Under the pieces are notes generated by a model, which had not been told where the DNA came from, did no database searches, and was given only the letters and a program-made list of their open reading frames with translations. A program made the translations under genes and the position numbers. This document shows, piece by piece, positions 1 to 9,315 of a DNA stretch of 64,000 nt. Origin of the DNA: Candidatus Heimdallarchaeota archaeon (GTDB taxonomy: Archaea; Asgardarchaeota; Heimdallarchaeia; Hodarchaeales; Hodarchaeaceae); assembly GCA_020353515.1 (NCBI GenBank), contig CP070695.1, positions 2,822,539 through 2,886,538 on the forward strand. The letters run 5' to 3'. The stretch's first letter is position 1. Each line of letters starts with the position of its first letter.

Positions 1-156
1 CCAGTTAGAGTTAGAGATTATGTTGAATGGGAAAAACGCTTTCTTCCAGCTCGAGACATGGGGATTTTGGTTGTTTCAACCTCAGAAGGAGTAATGTCTC
101 ACCATGAGGCAATAGAAAAAAACCTGGGTGGACGATTACTGGCTTATGTGTATTAG
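1..156 (+). CDS. rps8: 30S ribosomal protein S8 (uS8), C-terminal end
   Basis: The window opens inside a reading frame that ends at a TAG at 154-156. The last 51 residues include [12 protein letters not shown] and end in GGRLLAYVY, the typical C-terminus of archaeal uS8, which binds the central domain of 16S rRNA during small-subunit assembly. The start lies outside the window. Only 24 bases separate it from L6, the normal archaeal spc-operon order, so the two are very probably cotranscribed. Confidence 0.93.
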   Translation, partial: PVRVRDYVEWEKRFLPARDMGILVVSTSEGVMSHHEAIEKNLGGRLLAYVY

Positions 157-180
157 CTTCAAGTTTGGAGCGTATTTATA

Positions 181-738
181 ATGAAACATTATGCGATCGA
201 AAAGATCATCGAGGTACCTGAAAATACCACAGCTTCTCTTACTCCTGTCCGTGGAGGAAAAACTGTTCAAATTAAAGGACCTAAAGGTGAACTCGTGCGT
301 ACTTTTAAACAACTGAAAGTTCAATTATTTTTCATTGACAATAAATTTGTTATCCAAAGCTTCTTTGGTAATAAAGCGGAAGCATCCATGGTTGGAACCA
401 TAGCAGGCCATTTAACCAACATGATAAAAGGAGTCACAGAGGGATTCACTTATAAGGTACGTGTGATTACGTCTCACTTTCCCGCTACAGTCGAAATCCA
501 AGAGCAGGAGCAATTGATTTACGTTAAGAATCTTTATGGAAGACGAGATCCTATAAGAATTCCATTTGATAAATCAGTCAAGATCACCGTAAAAGGAGAT
601 ATGGTAACCATGACTGGAATTGACATTGAAAAGGTCTCACAGGCCGCAGCAAGGTTAGCAGAAGCTACTCGTTTACGAGGACGGCGAAGTAAGGATCCAA
701 CGGTCTTTCAAGATGGCCTTTACGTAGTATACCCTTAG
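181..738 (+). CDS. rpl6: 50S ribosomal protein L6 (uL6)
   Basis: This 185-residue protein has the full length and two-domain layout of archaeal L6, which binds 23S rRNA near the sarcin-ricin loop. Recognisable parts are PENTTASLTPVRGGKTVQIKGP near the N-terminus, the inter-domain stretch NMIKGVTEGFTYKVRV (about residues 80-95), and the C-terminal domain with NLYGRRDPIRIP and RLRGRRSKDPTVFQDG. It follows S8 closely. Normally L32e, L19e and L18 would come next in archaea, but here the operon ends and tRNA genes follow. Confidence 0.95.
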   Translation: MKHYAIEKIIEVPENTTASLTPVRGGKTVQIKGPKGELVRTFKQLKVQLFFIDNKFVIQSFFGNKAEASMVGTIAGHLTNMIKGVTEGFTYKVRVITSHFPATVEIQEQEQLIYVKNLYGRRDPIRIPFDKSVKITVKGDMVTMTGIDIEKVSQAAARLAEATRLRGRRSKDPTVFQDGLYVVYP

Positions 739-754
739 AATGTAAAAGATTAGG

Positions 755-785
755 GATATACGAGCCTTTTGTATTTTTTATGAGT
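755..785 (+). terminator. possible T-rich terminator after L6
   Basis: Just past the L6 stop, a short T-rich tract (around 766-780) fits archaeal intrinsic termination, which needs only a U-rich run. It marks the likely end of the ribosomal transcript. No hairpin was identified. Confidence 0.35.
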
Positions 786-924
786 TAGAAGAAACCAACT
801 TTCTTAGCTAAGTAGATTTTCAATTAAAAAGATTAAAAAAAAGAGTTCACATCAAGAATTAAAACTTCAAATACTAAATAAATTCTTATATCTACTGAAC
901 CATTTACATCAATAGACATCTTTT

Positions 925-1051
925 GGGCCTGTAGCTCAGTTTAGGGTGTAAAGGGTTTCCCCACCTCTGAAATGGTTAGAGCGTCCGGCTCATATAGCCC
1001 AATTATGCTTGAGAAACCGGATGGTCGTGGGTTCAAATCCCCCCAGGCCCA
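925..1051 (+). tRNA. tRNA with CAT anticodon (elongator Met or Ile2), two introns
   Basis: The acceptor arms GGGCCTG (925-931) and CAGGCCC (1044-1050) pair, with discriminator A at 1051. The anticodon stem is TCCGG (984-988) with CCGGA (1017-1021), and the T arm contains GTTCAAATC. Anticodon CAT is at 991-993. Two stretches must be removed to give a normal cloverleaf: about 32 bases in the D loop (near 942-973) and 21 bases at the usual 37/38 site (995-1015). The first pair is G-C, unlike the archaeal initiator A-U, so this is elongator Met or the Ile2 tRNA whose C34 is modified. Confidence 0.88.
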
Positions 1052-1066
1052 TTCCTTGTTCAAAAA

Positions 1067-1171
1067 GGCATCATAGCTCAGTTAGGTAGAGCGTCCGGCT
1101 GTTAATTTGTATCTCTTAAAGATTACGATACAGATACCGGGTGGTCGCAGGTTCAAGTCCTGCTGGTGCCG
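1067..1171 (+). tRNA. tRNA-Asn (GTT) with one intron
   Basis: Acceptor arms GGCATCA (1067-1073) and TGGTGCC (1164-1170) pair with one T-G wobble; the discriminator is G at 1171. The D arm is a normal intron-free GCTC...GAGC. The anticodon stem is TCCGG (1094-1098) with CCGGG (1137-1141), and GTT is at 1101-1103. A 31-base intron at 1105-1135 lies at the canonical 37/38 position. It starts 16 bases after the tRNA with the CAT anticodon, so the two may be transcribed together. Confidence 0.92.
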
Positions 1172-1200
1172 TTTCTCTCTTTTTAACAATGCTTAAAGGA

Positions 1201-3060
1201 TCAATCACTTTCTCTTATTGTGTGGTTTGACACAACAAAGTTCTCCAAAACAGGCTGAATTGACGTAAAAGGGACTCCTGTTGTAGCAATGAGACTACTG
1301 ACAAGAATTATATTCATTTGATCCAGTTCTTCTATCGAAAAATCTTTATCTGAAAGAAGGATGCTTACAAATTGTGAGGTTAGAAGGGGGAACTCTGGAT
1401 CATTGAAAGGAACTTTTTTCAAGACAGTCTTAATATTTTGAATAAATGAAACCCCTAACTCAACAAATTTATTATTTAAAGGTATTTCAAAAAAATCAAA
1501 ATTGTAAAGGAGTTCTTCCACCTCAACAGGAGAAGGTTCAAGATCTGATACGAAAATGGCTTCTTTTGTGATCATTTCTAGGTGAAGGGCTAGTCGTTTT
1601 TGTTTGAAAACATTATCGCTCCGAATTAATCGTTTTACAGTCAATCTAACATCGTGATAGTATTTATCATCACATTGATCACCTAAATAATTAATGGCTT
1701 GAAGAAGCGTTAGAATTGTTCGTCCAAAATTCTTGATGGCCGTTTGGTGGCCTTGGAAGACATCTTGTCTGAAATCTCGGGAAAGAATCATAATGGATAC
1801 ACGAAGTAAATTTTCAAAGAAGTGACCGAAGTGGCTATCCTTCGTTTGTTTTATTTCATCAAGAGTTTCTTCTAGCTCTGATATCTCTTCCTGATCTATT
1901 GCATATCGCTTCATAGATGCTTCTAATTCATCAACATTCCTTTGTTGAATTCCAGCTGGATACTCTCTTTTATGAACATGAGATGCCTTTAAAATCGGAA
2001 CGATTGCGAGATTTTGCCTTTCTGGATCTTTTTGCTCTTGATAAATATCTTCGATTAATTCAATAGCCTTAGATAGGTGATAAAACACAAAATCTTCCCC
2101 TAAAAGATATTCTAATGCTAGGTTAAAGATAGCTCCGAACCATTTTACATGAAAGCTTTTCGAAAATGAAAAGCTGGTCAAAAAAATGTTCTCTATATGC
2201 CACATTTCACGAGTAATTAGCGAAGGATTAATGTAATACTTATTGAAAATATAATGTTTAAGTTTTCGAGATGGTTCATAATCGATAGAATTTTCCTCTA
2301 AGACCATTGCGGGTAGCCAAACAGGAATGAGAGAAATCGTATAATTGAAGGCTTTCGCAAATTCATTAAGATCTTTGATCTTTATCTCTCCCTTTTGGAA
2401 TGGAATTTCAAGAACGGGTGGTGTAATACCCTCTGATTCCTCTATACGAAGTTCAACACTATAGAAATCTACTAGTGGATTGCTTAAACCTCTCTTCATC
2501 ATCTCCACATTGACAAAAATATCCTTGAGAGAAAATAGAGCAATTTGTGAAATTTGTTTAAGAAAAGTTATTAGTTCATCTTGATCGAAACTTTCAGGCG
2601 GCATAATAGAAGCTAAATTAGTGAAAAAATCTAAACTAAAAACTAAGGAGCTCCGTAATCGAACCTCTAAACCACGTTGTCGTTGGATAGAATGGAGAAT
2701 TTCGTGATAAATTAATCCAATGAGTCCATTTCGATGAACAGATTTAAGCAGGGGAGATTCTTTTTCTAATTGAATGAATACAAATTCTGTATCCTTATAA
2801 CCATACGAAAAAGAAGTCTGAAAAGGATCTGCAAAAAATCGTTTAAGATCATCAATCTTTTCTTGTGGTAAATCAGTTTTTGTCATATACGAAAGGACTT
2901 CAGCTTTGTTTTTAATATCCGAGAAAATCAATGTCAATTGTATTATTGGTTCACAGAGGGTCTTCAACATTGGAGAGGCTAGAATTTCCTCTAGATCATC
3001 CTCAATATCCTTAAAAAAATCTAATAAAACAATATTCAGAGAACTACCTGAATTTATCAT
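1201..3060 (-). CDS. unknown 619-residue protein with HExxH motif (possible metallopeptidase)
   Basis: I do not recognise this family. Residues 119-123 read HEILH, inside the hydrophobic-then-helical setting LIGLIYHEILHSIQRQRG that is typical of the zinc-binding helix of zincin peptidases. About 130 residues later, AMVLEENSIDYEPSRK could carry a third (glutamate) ligand; that is inference. There is no signal peptide or clear membrane segment, so it is probably cytosolic. It stands alone, divergent from the 510-residue-family gene that follows. A non-peptidase role with a chance HExxH cannot be excluded. Confidence 0.7.
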   Translation of the reverse strand: MINSGSSLNIVLLDFFKDIEDDLEEILASPMLKTLCEPIIQLTLIFSDIKNKAEVLSYMTKTDLPQEKIDDLKRFFADPFQTSFSYGYKDTEFVFIQLEKESPLLKSVHRNGLIGLIYHEILHSIQRQRGLEVRLRSSLVFSLDFFTNLASIMPPESFDQDELITFLKQISQIALFSLKDIFVNVEMMKRGLSNPLVDFYSVELRIEESEGITPPVLEIPFQKGEIKIKDLNEFAKAFNYTISLIPVWLPAMVLEENSIDYEPSRKLKHYIFNKYYINPSLITREMWHIENIFLTSFSFSKSFHVKWFGAIFNLALEYLLGEDFVFYHLSKAIELIEDIYQEQKDPERQNLAIVPILKASHVHKREYPAGIQQRNVDELEASMKRYAIDQEEISELEETLDEIKQTKDSHFGHFFENLLRVSIMILSRDFRQDVFQGHQTAIKNFGRTILTLLQAINYLGDQCDDKYYHDVRLTVKRLIRSDNVFKQKRLALHLEMITKEAIFVSDLEPSPVEVEELLYNFDFFEIPLNNKFVELGVSFIQNIKTVLKKVPFNDPEFPLLTSQFVSILLSDKDFSIEELDQMNIILVSSLIATTGVPFTSIQPVLENFVVSNHTIRESD

Positions 3061-3162
3061 AAGTCTTGCTTCCAGAAGATAGATTGTTGATCCAATAAGC
3101 TATAAAATGATCTTTAAAAAAGTCTCTTTCTTTCATCTTCAAACATTTTAATTGATAATAAT

Positions 3163-3185
3163 CTTTATAAAGGGCTTATAAATAT
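3163..3185 (+). promoter_or_regulatory. TATA-like promoter of the first 510-family gene
   Basis: CTTTATAAAGG at 3163-3173 and a second AT box just after it lie about 100-115 bases before the start of the next gene. A near-identical CTTTATAAAGGA lies at 11560, at a similar distance before the second paralogue, and a TTTTATAAG box lies at 43917 before the third. Confidence 0.45.
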
Positions 3186-3278
3186 TTGAGGATATTTGAT
3201 TGATAACATCTCACGATCTATAAAAAATAGCTTTTGAAACACAGAGGGAACAAATTATCTGGGTTTAGTGAAATTTAA

Positions 3279-4820
3279 ATGGCTTATCAACGCAAAACGT
3301 GGAAAAAGTTTATGAAAACAATATTATCCCAGATTTCTGTCTATATTGAAAATTATTCCCCTTCAGATCAGATCATACTCAATGAATTCATTTCTATTCT
3401 ACAAAATTACGAAGTTGATACCCAAGAAGCCCGTCGTCATCTTTTTCAACTTTTTGAGAGTTTCCAGACCAAATATCGTGACAGTGAGAAGTTATTAACT
3501 CAACCTTTCCTGTGGTTTGTTGAGAGTTATTTCACAAACGCCTCTAAATTACTGAGTGTTGCTAGTTTTCATGCGGATGATTTTTATGAATATTTCGTAA
3601 AGCAGCTCCGTGGTTATCCAGACATAGAGGGAGTCTTTAAACTACTTCAGAAAGGAACACCATTAACAGATCTCAGATGGGAACAGCTTCAATATGCTTG
3701 TAATCGTCTTAGCGTTCCTCTCAAAAGCGAGGAACTTCATGCTCTTGAAACAGTACACAATCTATCTCTGGAAACAGGAATAAATGCTCTAGATCAAAGG
3801 TACATAAAGACTAATATATTTAACAATGTAAAATCACCTACTCTCTTAAAAAAGATAGAAAATCTCTTTCTAAGATTAGATTCTAGATGGCTCCTTCGGT
3901 TTTATACCCCTGCATTTGACTTGGAGCTACTATTTTTTCAGTTTCAATTAAATAAATCGACTTCTTTGAGAGAAATTATTGATTTTCAAAATCCAAATAA
4001 CACCACTCTATGCAATAGTAGTGTCTATTGGATAAGGGGTTTCCGAAATATGTATTGTGGAATTTTAGTTGTACCTACAAGTTCTATTCTTTCCTTACAA
4101 AGATATTTACAAAGATGTCACCGTCAAGGTCAAATAGTTCTCTATGAGTTGACAAAAATCATTACTTCTCGATTAAGTGTTTCATTGCTACTCTATCAGA
4201 CTACTAAAGGGTGGCGTACTCCAACCCAAACAGATTGGAACAGGTTAGTTCCAATGTTAAAAACTCTGTACCCACGTAAAATGCGCATGAAACTTACATC
4301 TTTTTACTTAACACCCCCATTTAATGAGCTTAAGCTTGATCATCATGATTCCTCTCAACTAATTAGTCTTTTTTGCAAAATTCCTAGACAATTTTCATTT
4401 AAAGAATTACCATTAGGCGCAAATGAAGATCAAATACAGTTCGAACTATCTAAAGCTGATATTAAGCTATTAGAGGAAATATGTCTTCGAAAAATTGTGC
4501 AAATCAGTTTTATTTCTACAAGATTAATCTATGAGTTTTCCCTGGACAATTATTGGATAAAACTTCCCAAAATGCCTCTCAATCAACTTTCAAGGTTATT
4601 GGCTTGGATTCCTTTTTGTCGTCTTTATTTTGCAGAAAAAAATATTTTTATTTGGTCTTATTTAACTCAAGAGTTGGCCCAATGGTTAAGTACAGATCTT
4701 GAATGGACTGTTATGCGAATTATAGAAAATCATACCCCCTTAAGTTTTAGTTTTAATTGGTACACTTCCAAATCTCAACAGTGGAAAACACCTCTCATTT
4801 TAACCACCGAGAGGCAATAA
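3279..4820 (+). CDS. unknown protein, 510-residue paralogous family, member A
   Basis: This 513-residue protein has no family I can name. It aligns along its whole length with the proteins at 11688 and 44021. Shared landmarks are QPFLWFV (about residue 70), FHADDFYEYF (about 98), TPLTDLRWEQLQ, FYTPAF followed by LFFQFQLNKS, NNTTLCNSSVY, and a C-terminal stretch with LAWIPF...IFIWSYL. It appears mostly alpha-helical and soluble, with no signal peptide, membrane segment or obvious catalytic motif. It is a single-gene unit with its own TATA-like box. Confidence 0.85.
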   Translation: MAYQRKTWKKFMKTILSQISVYIENYSPSDQIILNEFISILQNYEVDTQEARRHLFQLFESFQTKYRDSEKLLTQPFLWFVESYFTNASKLLSVASFHADDFYEYFVKQLRGYPDIEGVFKLLQKGTPLTDLRWEQLQYACNRLSVPLKSEELHALETVHNLSLETGINALDQRYIKTNIFNNVKSPTLLKKIENLFLRLDSRWLLRFYTPAFDLELLFFQFQLNKSTSLREIIDFQNPNNTTLCNSSVYWIRGFRNMYCGILVVPTSSILSLQRYLQRCHRQGQIVLYELTKIITSRLSVSLLLYQTTKGWRTPTQTDWNRLVPMLKTLYPRKMRMKLTSFYLTPPFNELKLDHHDSSQLISLFCKIPRQFSFKELPLGANEDQIQFELSKADIKLLEEICLRKIVQISFISTRLIYEFSLDNYWIKLPKMPLNQLSRLLAWIPFCRLYFAEKNIFIWSYLTQELAQWLSTDLEWTVMRIIENHTPLSFSFNWYTSKSQQWKTPLILTTERQ

Positions 4821-5054
4821 TTACTCAACTAGTGCAATTTAGGAAATGAGAGGAGAAATAAAGGAGAAAGTTTGATCCAAAAATCATGAAGCTACTTTTT
4901 AGGATCATTTTCCTATTGATCTGGGCCAATGCCGCCAGGAGGAGGGGACACAATTTTAACCTCATACCTCCACTCCTACAATTTAATATAATCTCCCAAC
5001 TTTTTTTCCTAGATGAATTGCAACAAGTGGAAAAAAATCCAAGATAATCTGTTT

Positions 5055-7235
5055 TTACAGATGAGTTTCAGTTGGATCAAAGACCAGATTTTGATAAGAT
5101 TCACGTAATCGTTTCTGTTGAGGAATATCTTGAAGTGTAGTAATATCCATTGAGGATGATGGATCAACAGGGAAATTGTGGGTCTTCATAAGAGAAATTT
5201 GACCGTTGATTGAGAGTAAACAACGTCGCTCATCAGGGTTTGCTTTTAATAAATCACGAAATTTCTCATAGTCAGTTTTAGATATACCAAGTAAGTTAGA
5301 TATGACATAAGGATCAAATTTGGTAAAGAAAACAGCCAAAACGCCTGTATTTGTTAATATAGGCTGCTCAACAATCGGATCAGTACCAATGAATATCATT
5401 GATATATCATAAGCCCGTAAGGTCCAAGGACCCTTTGCAATCATTGACTCTGGAGTCCTAGATGGGTAACTTCTAGCAGGAATGAGTTTTTGAATCTCAT
5501 CGAGAACAAATATATTCTTTGGAAGGCTACCCTCCTTGAAAGGTGATCGAAAGCTTCGAACAAAATAGTAAATGTATTGCAGGATAACATCTAGAAAGAT
5601 TTGTCTTCCTCTTTGGTCTTCCATTGACTCAAACGCTGAAAGGTCAATGATTCCATTCTGATCTAATAATTGGGATAATTCAAAAGTTGTTTTGTGAACA
5701 GTAAAACATCTGCCTGTATTACCAAAGAAGAGTTTTTCAATACGATTCAGAATACCTGCAGCGGTGTTATCGAGATAGGCGCCTTTCATTCCTAATTCAT
5801 GGGGCATGTTAAGGCAATTAAGAAATGTCTGAAAATCCCCCTGATCTTTCACAGTTTGAATGACCGCCAGATGAAGAAGACGACGCATTTGGGGCGAAAT
5901 CGCATCTGAATCTTCAAATGTATGTTCAAGAAGAGACACAACAAATTGAATATGATCCTCTATTGGTATAATGCTGTCTCCGTGTTCATTCTTGGGAATT
6001 TGGAAGATATTTATCCCCCAAGGAAATGTAGTAGAACCAGGTTTCAAATAAATTAAATCCTTACAAAAAGATTTAATTGGAGCTAAGTATTCACCTTTGG
6101 GATCAAAAATAAGGAATTTTACGCCCTTTAGGAGAAATTCCTTGATTAATCCATATACAAAACGACTTTTTCCCTCACCAGTCATACCAAAAACAGCCAT
6201 ATGTCTACTTAGATTCTTACCATCAATTAGAAGAGGAACATCTGAGGTCTTACCGCTAATAATAGGAATGCCAAGATTAATGGCTTGTAGAGGTGCTGTA
6301 CTATTAATACCAGAAGATAACATATAATCTTCTTTATTTGGGACAAGAGTGTAACCTTCATATGAGAATTGTCGTTGAGGAGGGGAAATTAGACTCATCA
6401 ATGAATAACCATCTAAAATCGTAGGAGAAGTTTGTTTTCGTTTTACACAGAGATTTCTAAGGGAAGAAAATCGATGCCAAAAAGTCGGATAGATACACAC
6501 TTTGAATCCATTAGAGATTAATAGAACTGATAATCTATCAAGTTTTAATTGTAGAGCCTTTAGGCTGTTTTCTACAATTATAACTCGCGGTGAGAATTTG
6601 AAACAACCAGTTTCTTCCATAATATTTTTTCTTTGAGGATGAAAACGACGTTCTACTTTTCCTTGTTGAATATCAAATCGAACTTGAGTCAAATGATTTT
6701 CTTGTCTTTTATTTGTCTGATATTCCTTCGGAAGTTTAACAGGTTCGAAAATCAATTGTACAAACGCAAATTGGGGAGATTCTGTTAAAATTTCAAGAAA
6801 ATCATCTGAAAAACCGTCAGCTGTTGTAATGGGTTGATCAATTTTATTTTCTAATCCTATTATTCCTCCACAATAGTATTTGGGACCACCTGAACCTAAT
6901 TGAAACCTGGGCCGAAGCATTTTTAGTATACTTTGAATAGGAGTTTCTCCTATCTTATGGTAATCAGGATGAAGCCCAAGTTTTGTTGCAAATTGTTGGA
7001 TAGTTGCGATTCCTCTTTCAATTCCTTTTTTACGGAACCACTCTTGTGGAAGAGGAATCATCTTGATCCAGACAGTTTTCGGATCAAAAATCGCATATTC
7101 TAATGAAAAAGCTTGTTTAGCATTTTGAAAAACCTTAATGCTAGATTTATCTGCTTTCAGAGGAACCTGGTCAAAATTAAAGGCAGGGATATTCTCAATC
7201 ATCAGAAACACATCTTCGTAGTATCTCCCCAACAA
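5055..7235 (-). CDS. HerA/FtsK-superfamily DNA-translocase-like ATPase
   Basis: In this 726-residue protein the Walker A motif GMTGEGKS is at residues 350-357, followed by FDPKGEYLAP, the hallmark of HerA/VirB4-type ATPases. The Walker B region IFVLDEIQKL is at about 575-584. The family forms hexamers that pump DNA or proteins. The first 330 residues are not the usual short HerA barrel and look specific to this protein. A 96-residue gene starts 56 bases upstream on the same strand and may be a partner. There is no adjacent NurA nuclease, so this is more likely an accessory ATPase than the HerA of DNA repair. Confidence 0.85.
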   Translation of the reverse strand: MLGRYYEDVFLMIENIPAFNFDQVPLKADKSSIKVFQNAKQAFSLEYAIFDPKTVWIKMIPLPQEWFRKKGIERGIATIQQFATKLGLHPDYHKIGETPIQSILKMLRPRFQLGSGGPKYYCGGIIGLENKIDQPITTADGFSDDFLEILTESPQFAFVQLIFEPVKLPKEYQTNKRQENHLTQVRFDIQQGKVERRFHPQRKNIMEETGCFKFSPRVIIVENSLKALQLKLDRLSVLLISNGFKVCIYPTFWHRFSSLRNLCVKRKQTSPTILDGYSLMSLISPPQRQFSYEGYTLVPNKEDYMLSSGINSTAPLQAINLGIPIISGKTSDVPLLIDGKNLSRHMAVFGMTGEGKSRFVYGLIKEFLLKGVKFLIFDPKGEYLAPIKSFCKDLIYLKPGSTTFPWGINIFQIPKNEHGDSIIPIEDHIQFVVSLLEHTFEDSDAISPQMRRLLHLAVIQTVKDQGDFQTFLNCLNMPHELGMKGAYLDNTAAGILNRIEKLFFGNTGRCFTVHKTTFELSQLLDQNGIIDLSAFESMEDQRGRQIFLDVILQYIYYFVRSFRSPFKEGSLPKNIFVLDEIQKLIPARSYPSRTPESMIAKGPWTLRAYDISMIFIGTDPIVEQPILTNTGVLAVFFTKFDPYVISNLLGISKTDYEKFRDLLKANPDERRCLLSINGQISLMKTHNFPVDPSSSMDITTLQDIPQQKRLRESYQNLVFDPTETHL

Positions 7236-7290
7236 ATATTGATCTAATGTTTATTTACTCACAAAAATAAAAAAAATCTTGGAATACAGT

Positions 7291-7581
7291 TTATTCTTCA
7301 CACAAATTAATATAATTCTGACGTATTTTGTGGATATTCTCCCATGATACTTCCTCTTCTACAGGTAGTTTATTTATCAAATCCAAAATCGTCTTTAAAA
7401 GCTGATTAATAGGAATTTTTTTCATATTTTCAATTGATTTGAATTCTATTGGCTTTATTGAATATATTTTCTTGATACTGAGGTTTTTTCGTAGATTCTT
7501 TTGTTTAGGTAACAATAACTGGACTGAATTCAAAATTACCACGTCAATAACTTCAAAAGAAAGAAGAATATAATTACCCAA
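7291..7581 (-). CDS. small unknown protein next to the HerA-like ATPase
   Basis: A 96-residue lysine-rich protein with no recognised domain. The N-terminal third is hydrophobic and beta-like; the C-terminal part looks helical (PINQLLKTILDLINKLP). It ends 55 bases before the HerA-like gene in the same direction, so the two may form an operon, and it could be a loading factor or subunit of that ATPase. This is inference from position only. Confidence 0.55.
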   Translation of the reverse strand: MGNYILLSFEVIDVVILNSVQLLLPKQKNLRKNLSIKKIYSIKPIEFKSIENMKKIPINQLLKTILDLINKLPVEEEVSWENIHKIRQNYINLCEE

Positions 7582-7671
7582 AAATCACAATTCGAGTTTT
7601 GATTCTACAATTTCCTCTTCTATCTCCTCTTCAGTTTCAATTCATTTTATCTTCCATTTCATCATCCATTT

Positions 7672-8625
7672 CTACTTCATTTTTTGGATAATGAATTTGG
7701 CGAATTTCTCACTTTGTTCATAATCCATTGGATAAGGGAACATAATCTGGAAATAATCAAATCCAAGGTCAATAAGATTTTCAAATCCTTGTTGAACAAC
7801 CTCTGGTGTACCAAAGAACACGTTAAGGTTATTAATGGACTTCATATATTCCGTAAGTGTTAGGCCCCTTAATTTCGCTCTTTCAGCTAAAATGGTGTCT
7901 AATTCATCCTGTGTTTCAGTAACAATAACTGATGCAAAGAATGATTTCCCGAGAGAATCATAATCACGATTTACTTTTTCGCAATGGTACTTCAAAGCAT
8001 CTAACAGCTCAGGAATGGCTTTTGGATCATTAAACCATCCGAAATTACAATAATCGGCATATTTAGCAACCATATTCAGAATTCTCTTCTTTCCCGTTCC
8101 TCCTATAAAAATTGGTGGTAAACGTTGTATAGGTTTAGGAGCTGAAAAAGCTTCTTTAATTTGGTAGTGTTTTCCATGAAAAGTTACCATAGGATCCACC
8201 CACAATTTCTTGATAATCTGGATAGATTCTTCTAATTGATCCATACGATCTTTAACAGAGGGAAATGGTATTCCATAGGCGTTATATTCGATTTCCTTCC
8301 ATCCTGCTCCGATCCCAAATTCTAATCTTCCATTCGAAATCATGTCAACAGTGGCAGCTATTTTTGCTAGGATTGCTGGATAACGATAACTATTACATGT
8401 AACAAGTGTTCCAAGACGTAGAGTGCTAGTCTTTGCAGCTAAAGCTGCTAATAGTGTCCATGCTTCCATACAGTTTTTTTCTTCTGACTTTTGGTCTAGA
8501 AAAAAATGATCACTAGACCAGATAGAGTAAAAACCTATTTTTTCAGCATTTAAAGCAATTTTTTCTACAGTAGCATAATCAAATCCTAGTTGAGGTTCAA
8601 TTTGTATACCAAAACGAATAATCAT
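7672..8625 (-). CDS. LLM-family (luciferase-like) F420/FMN-dependent oxidoreductase
   Basis: About 317 residues of the bacterial-luciferase-like TIM barrel. Typical pieces are GFYSIWSSDHFFL near residue 35, LRLGTLVTCNSYRYPAILAK, the MISNGRLEFGIGAGW signature, and PPIFIGGTGKKR. In archaea such enzymes usually use coenzyme F420 to oxidise or reduce small organic substrates; the substrate cannot be read from sequence. I prefer the ATG at 8625 (MIIRFGIQIEPQ), preceded by a GGTGG ribosome site, to the TTG four codons earlier. Confidence 0.88.
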   Translation of the reverse strand: MIIRFGIQIEPQLGFDYATVEKIALNAEKIGFYSIWSSDHFFLDQKSEEKNCMEAWTLLAALAAKTSTLRLGTLVTCNSYRYPAILAKIAATVDMISNGRLEFGIGAGWKEIEYNAYGIPFPSVKDRMDQLEESIQIIKKLWVDPMVTFHGKHYQIKEAFSAPKPIQRLPPIFIGGTGKKRILNMVAKYADYCNFGWFNDPKAIPELLDALKYHCEKVNRDYDSLGKSFFASVIVTETQDELDTILAERAKLRGLTLTEYMKSINNLNVFFGTPEVVQQGFENLIDLGFDYFQIMFPYPMDYEQSEKFAKFIIQKMK

Positions 8626-8724
8626 TAATTCCACCAATCCAGAGGAATATAAACAACTTATTTATCATCTTATTCTAGGTCATTCTAGTCATATTTTACA
8701 AATATTCGAATTCAAAGAATTAAA

Positions 8725-8904
8725 ATGAATTTCATTGATCTTACTCATATTTTTGAGGATAGAATGCCAGGACTTAAACTGAAAAATGAAAATGGTTCGG
8801 ATACTGTATATACAGCAAAAATCTATCCATTCTTAACACATAAAGAAATAAAACCAAGACTGCCTTACAAATGCCTTAATTCCACCATTTCATTTGTAAA
8901 TTAA
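8725..8904 (+). pseudogene. possible cyclase/kynurenine-formamidase-like remnant
   Basis: A 59-residue frame opens MNFIDLTHIFEDRMPG, which resembles the start of the cyclase (kynurenine formamidase-like) family, whose members begin with a DLTH...MP stretch. The frame stops early and the family's metal-binding centre is absent. A possible C-terminal scrap (LDKVEVPLGHVHNFDYKSKAR) can be read at about 9027-9093 in a different context. This is most likely a decayed gene. Confidence 0.4.
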
Positions 8905-9138
8905 ATTCTCTTCTCCTAACAATCCGTCATAAAACATAGAAAAACGGAACAAGATTCTATTTATCACCTAGGATAAGGAATTCTTGGAAATTTTCCCCTC
9001 CCAGGATGAATGTTAAAAACTGGGAGGGACTAGATAAAGTAGAAGTTCCACTAGGACATGTTCACAATTTTGACTATAAAAGCAAAGCTAGATAATCAGG
9101 AGTAGATGTTAAGATTATTACTATAAAAGTGGAAAAAA

Positions 9139-9267
9139 ATGATTAAAATTGAAAATATGGAAGAAGAAAGACTTATTTTCAATATCATCACTCCTGATAC
9201 CCCAAAGCGAATTAAAAAGAAGCTTTATGATGCGATTGAAGACTTTGAAGAAAAACGATCAATTTAG
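9139..9267 (+). CDS. possible small acidic/basic protein, 42 residues
   Basis: An ATG frame of 43 codons runs to a TAG at 9265. The peptide is charged (MIKIENMEEERLIFN...) and its C-terminal half KRIKKKLYDAIEDFEEKR would form an amphipathic helix. A TATA-like CTATAAAAG lies at 9121-9129, which would make it nearly leaderless. Nothing is recognised. It may be a real small protein or chance. Confidence 0.35.
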   Translation: MIKIENMEEERLIFNIITPDTPKRIKKKLYDAIEDFEEKRSI

Positions 9268-9315
9268 AATTACTAATATTTGAATTAGTGATGTTAAACT
9301 TCTCAAAGGTACCCA

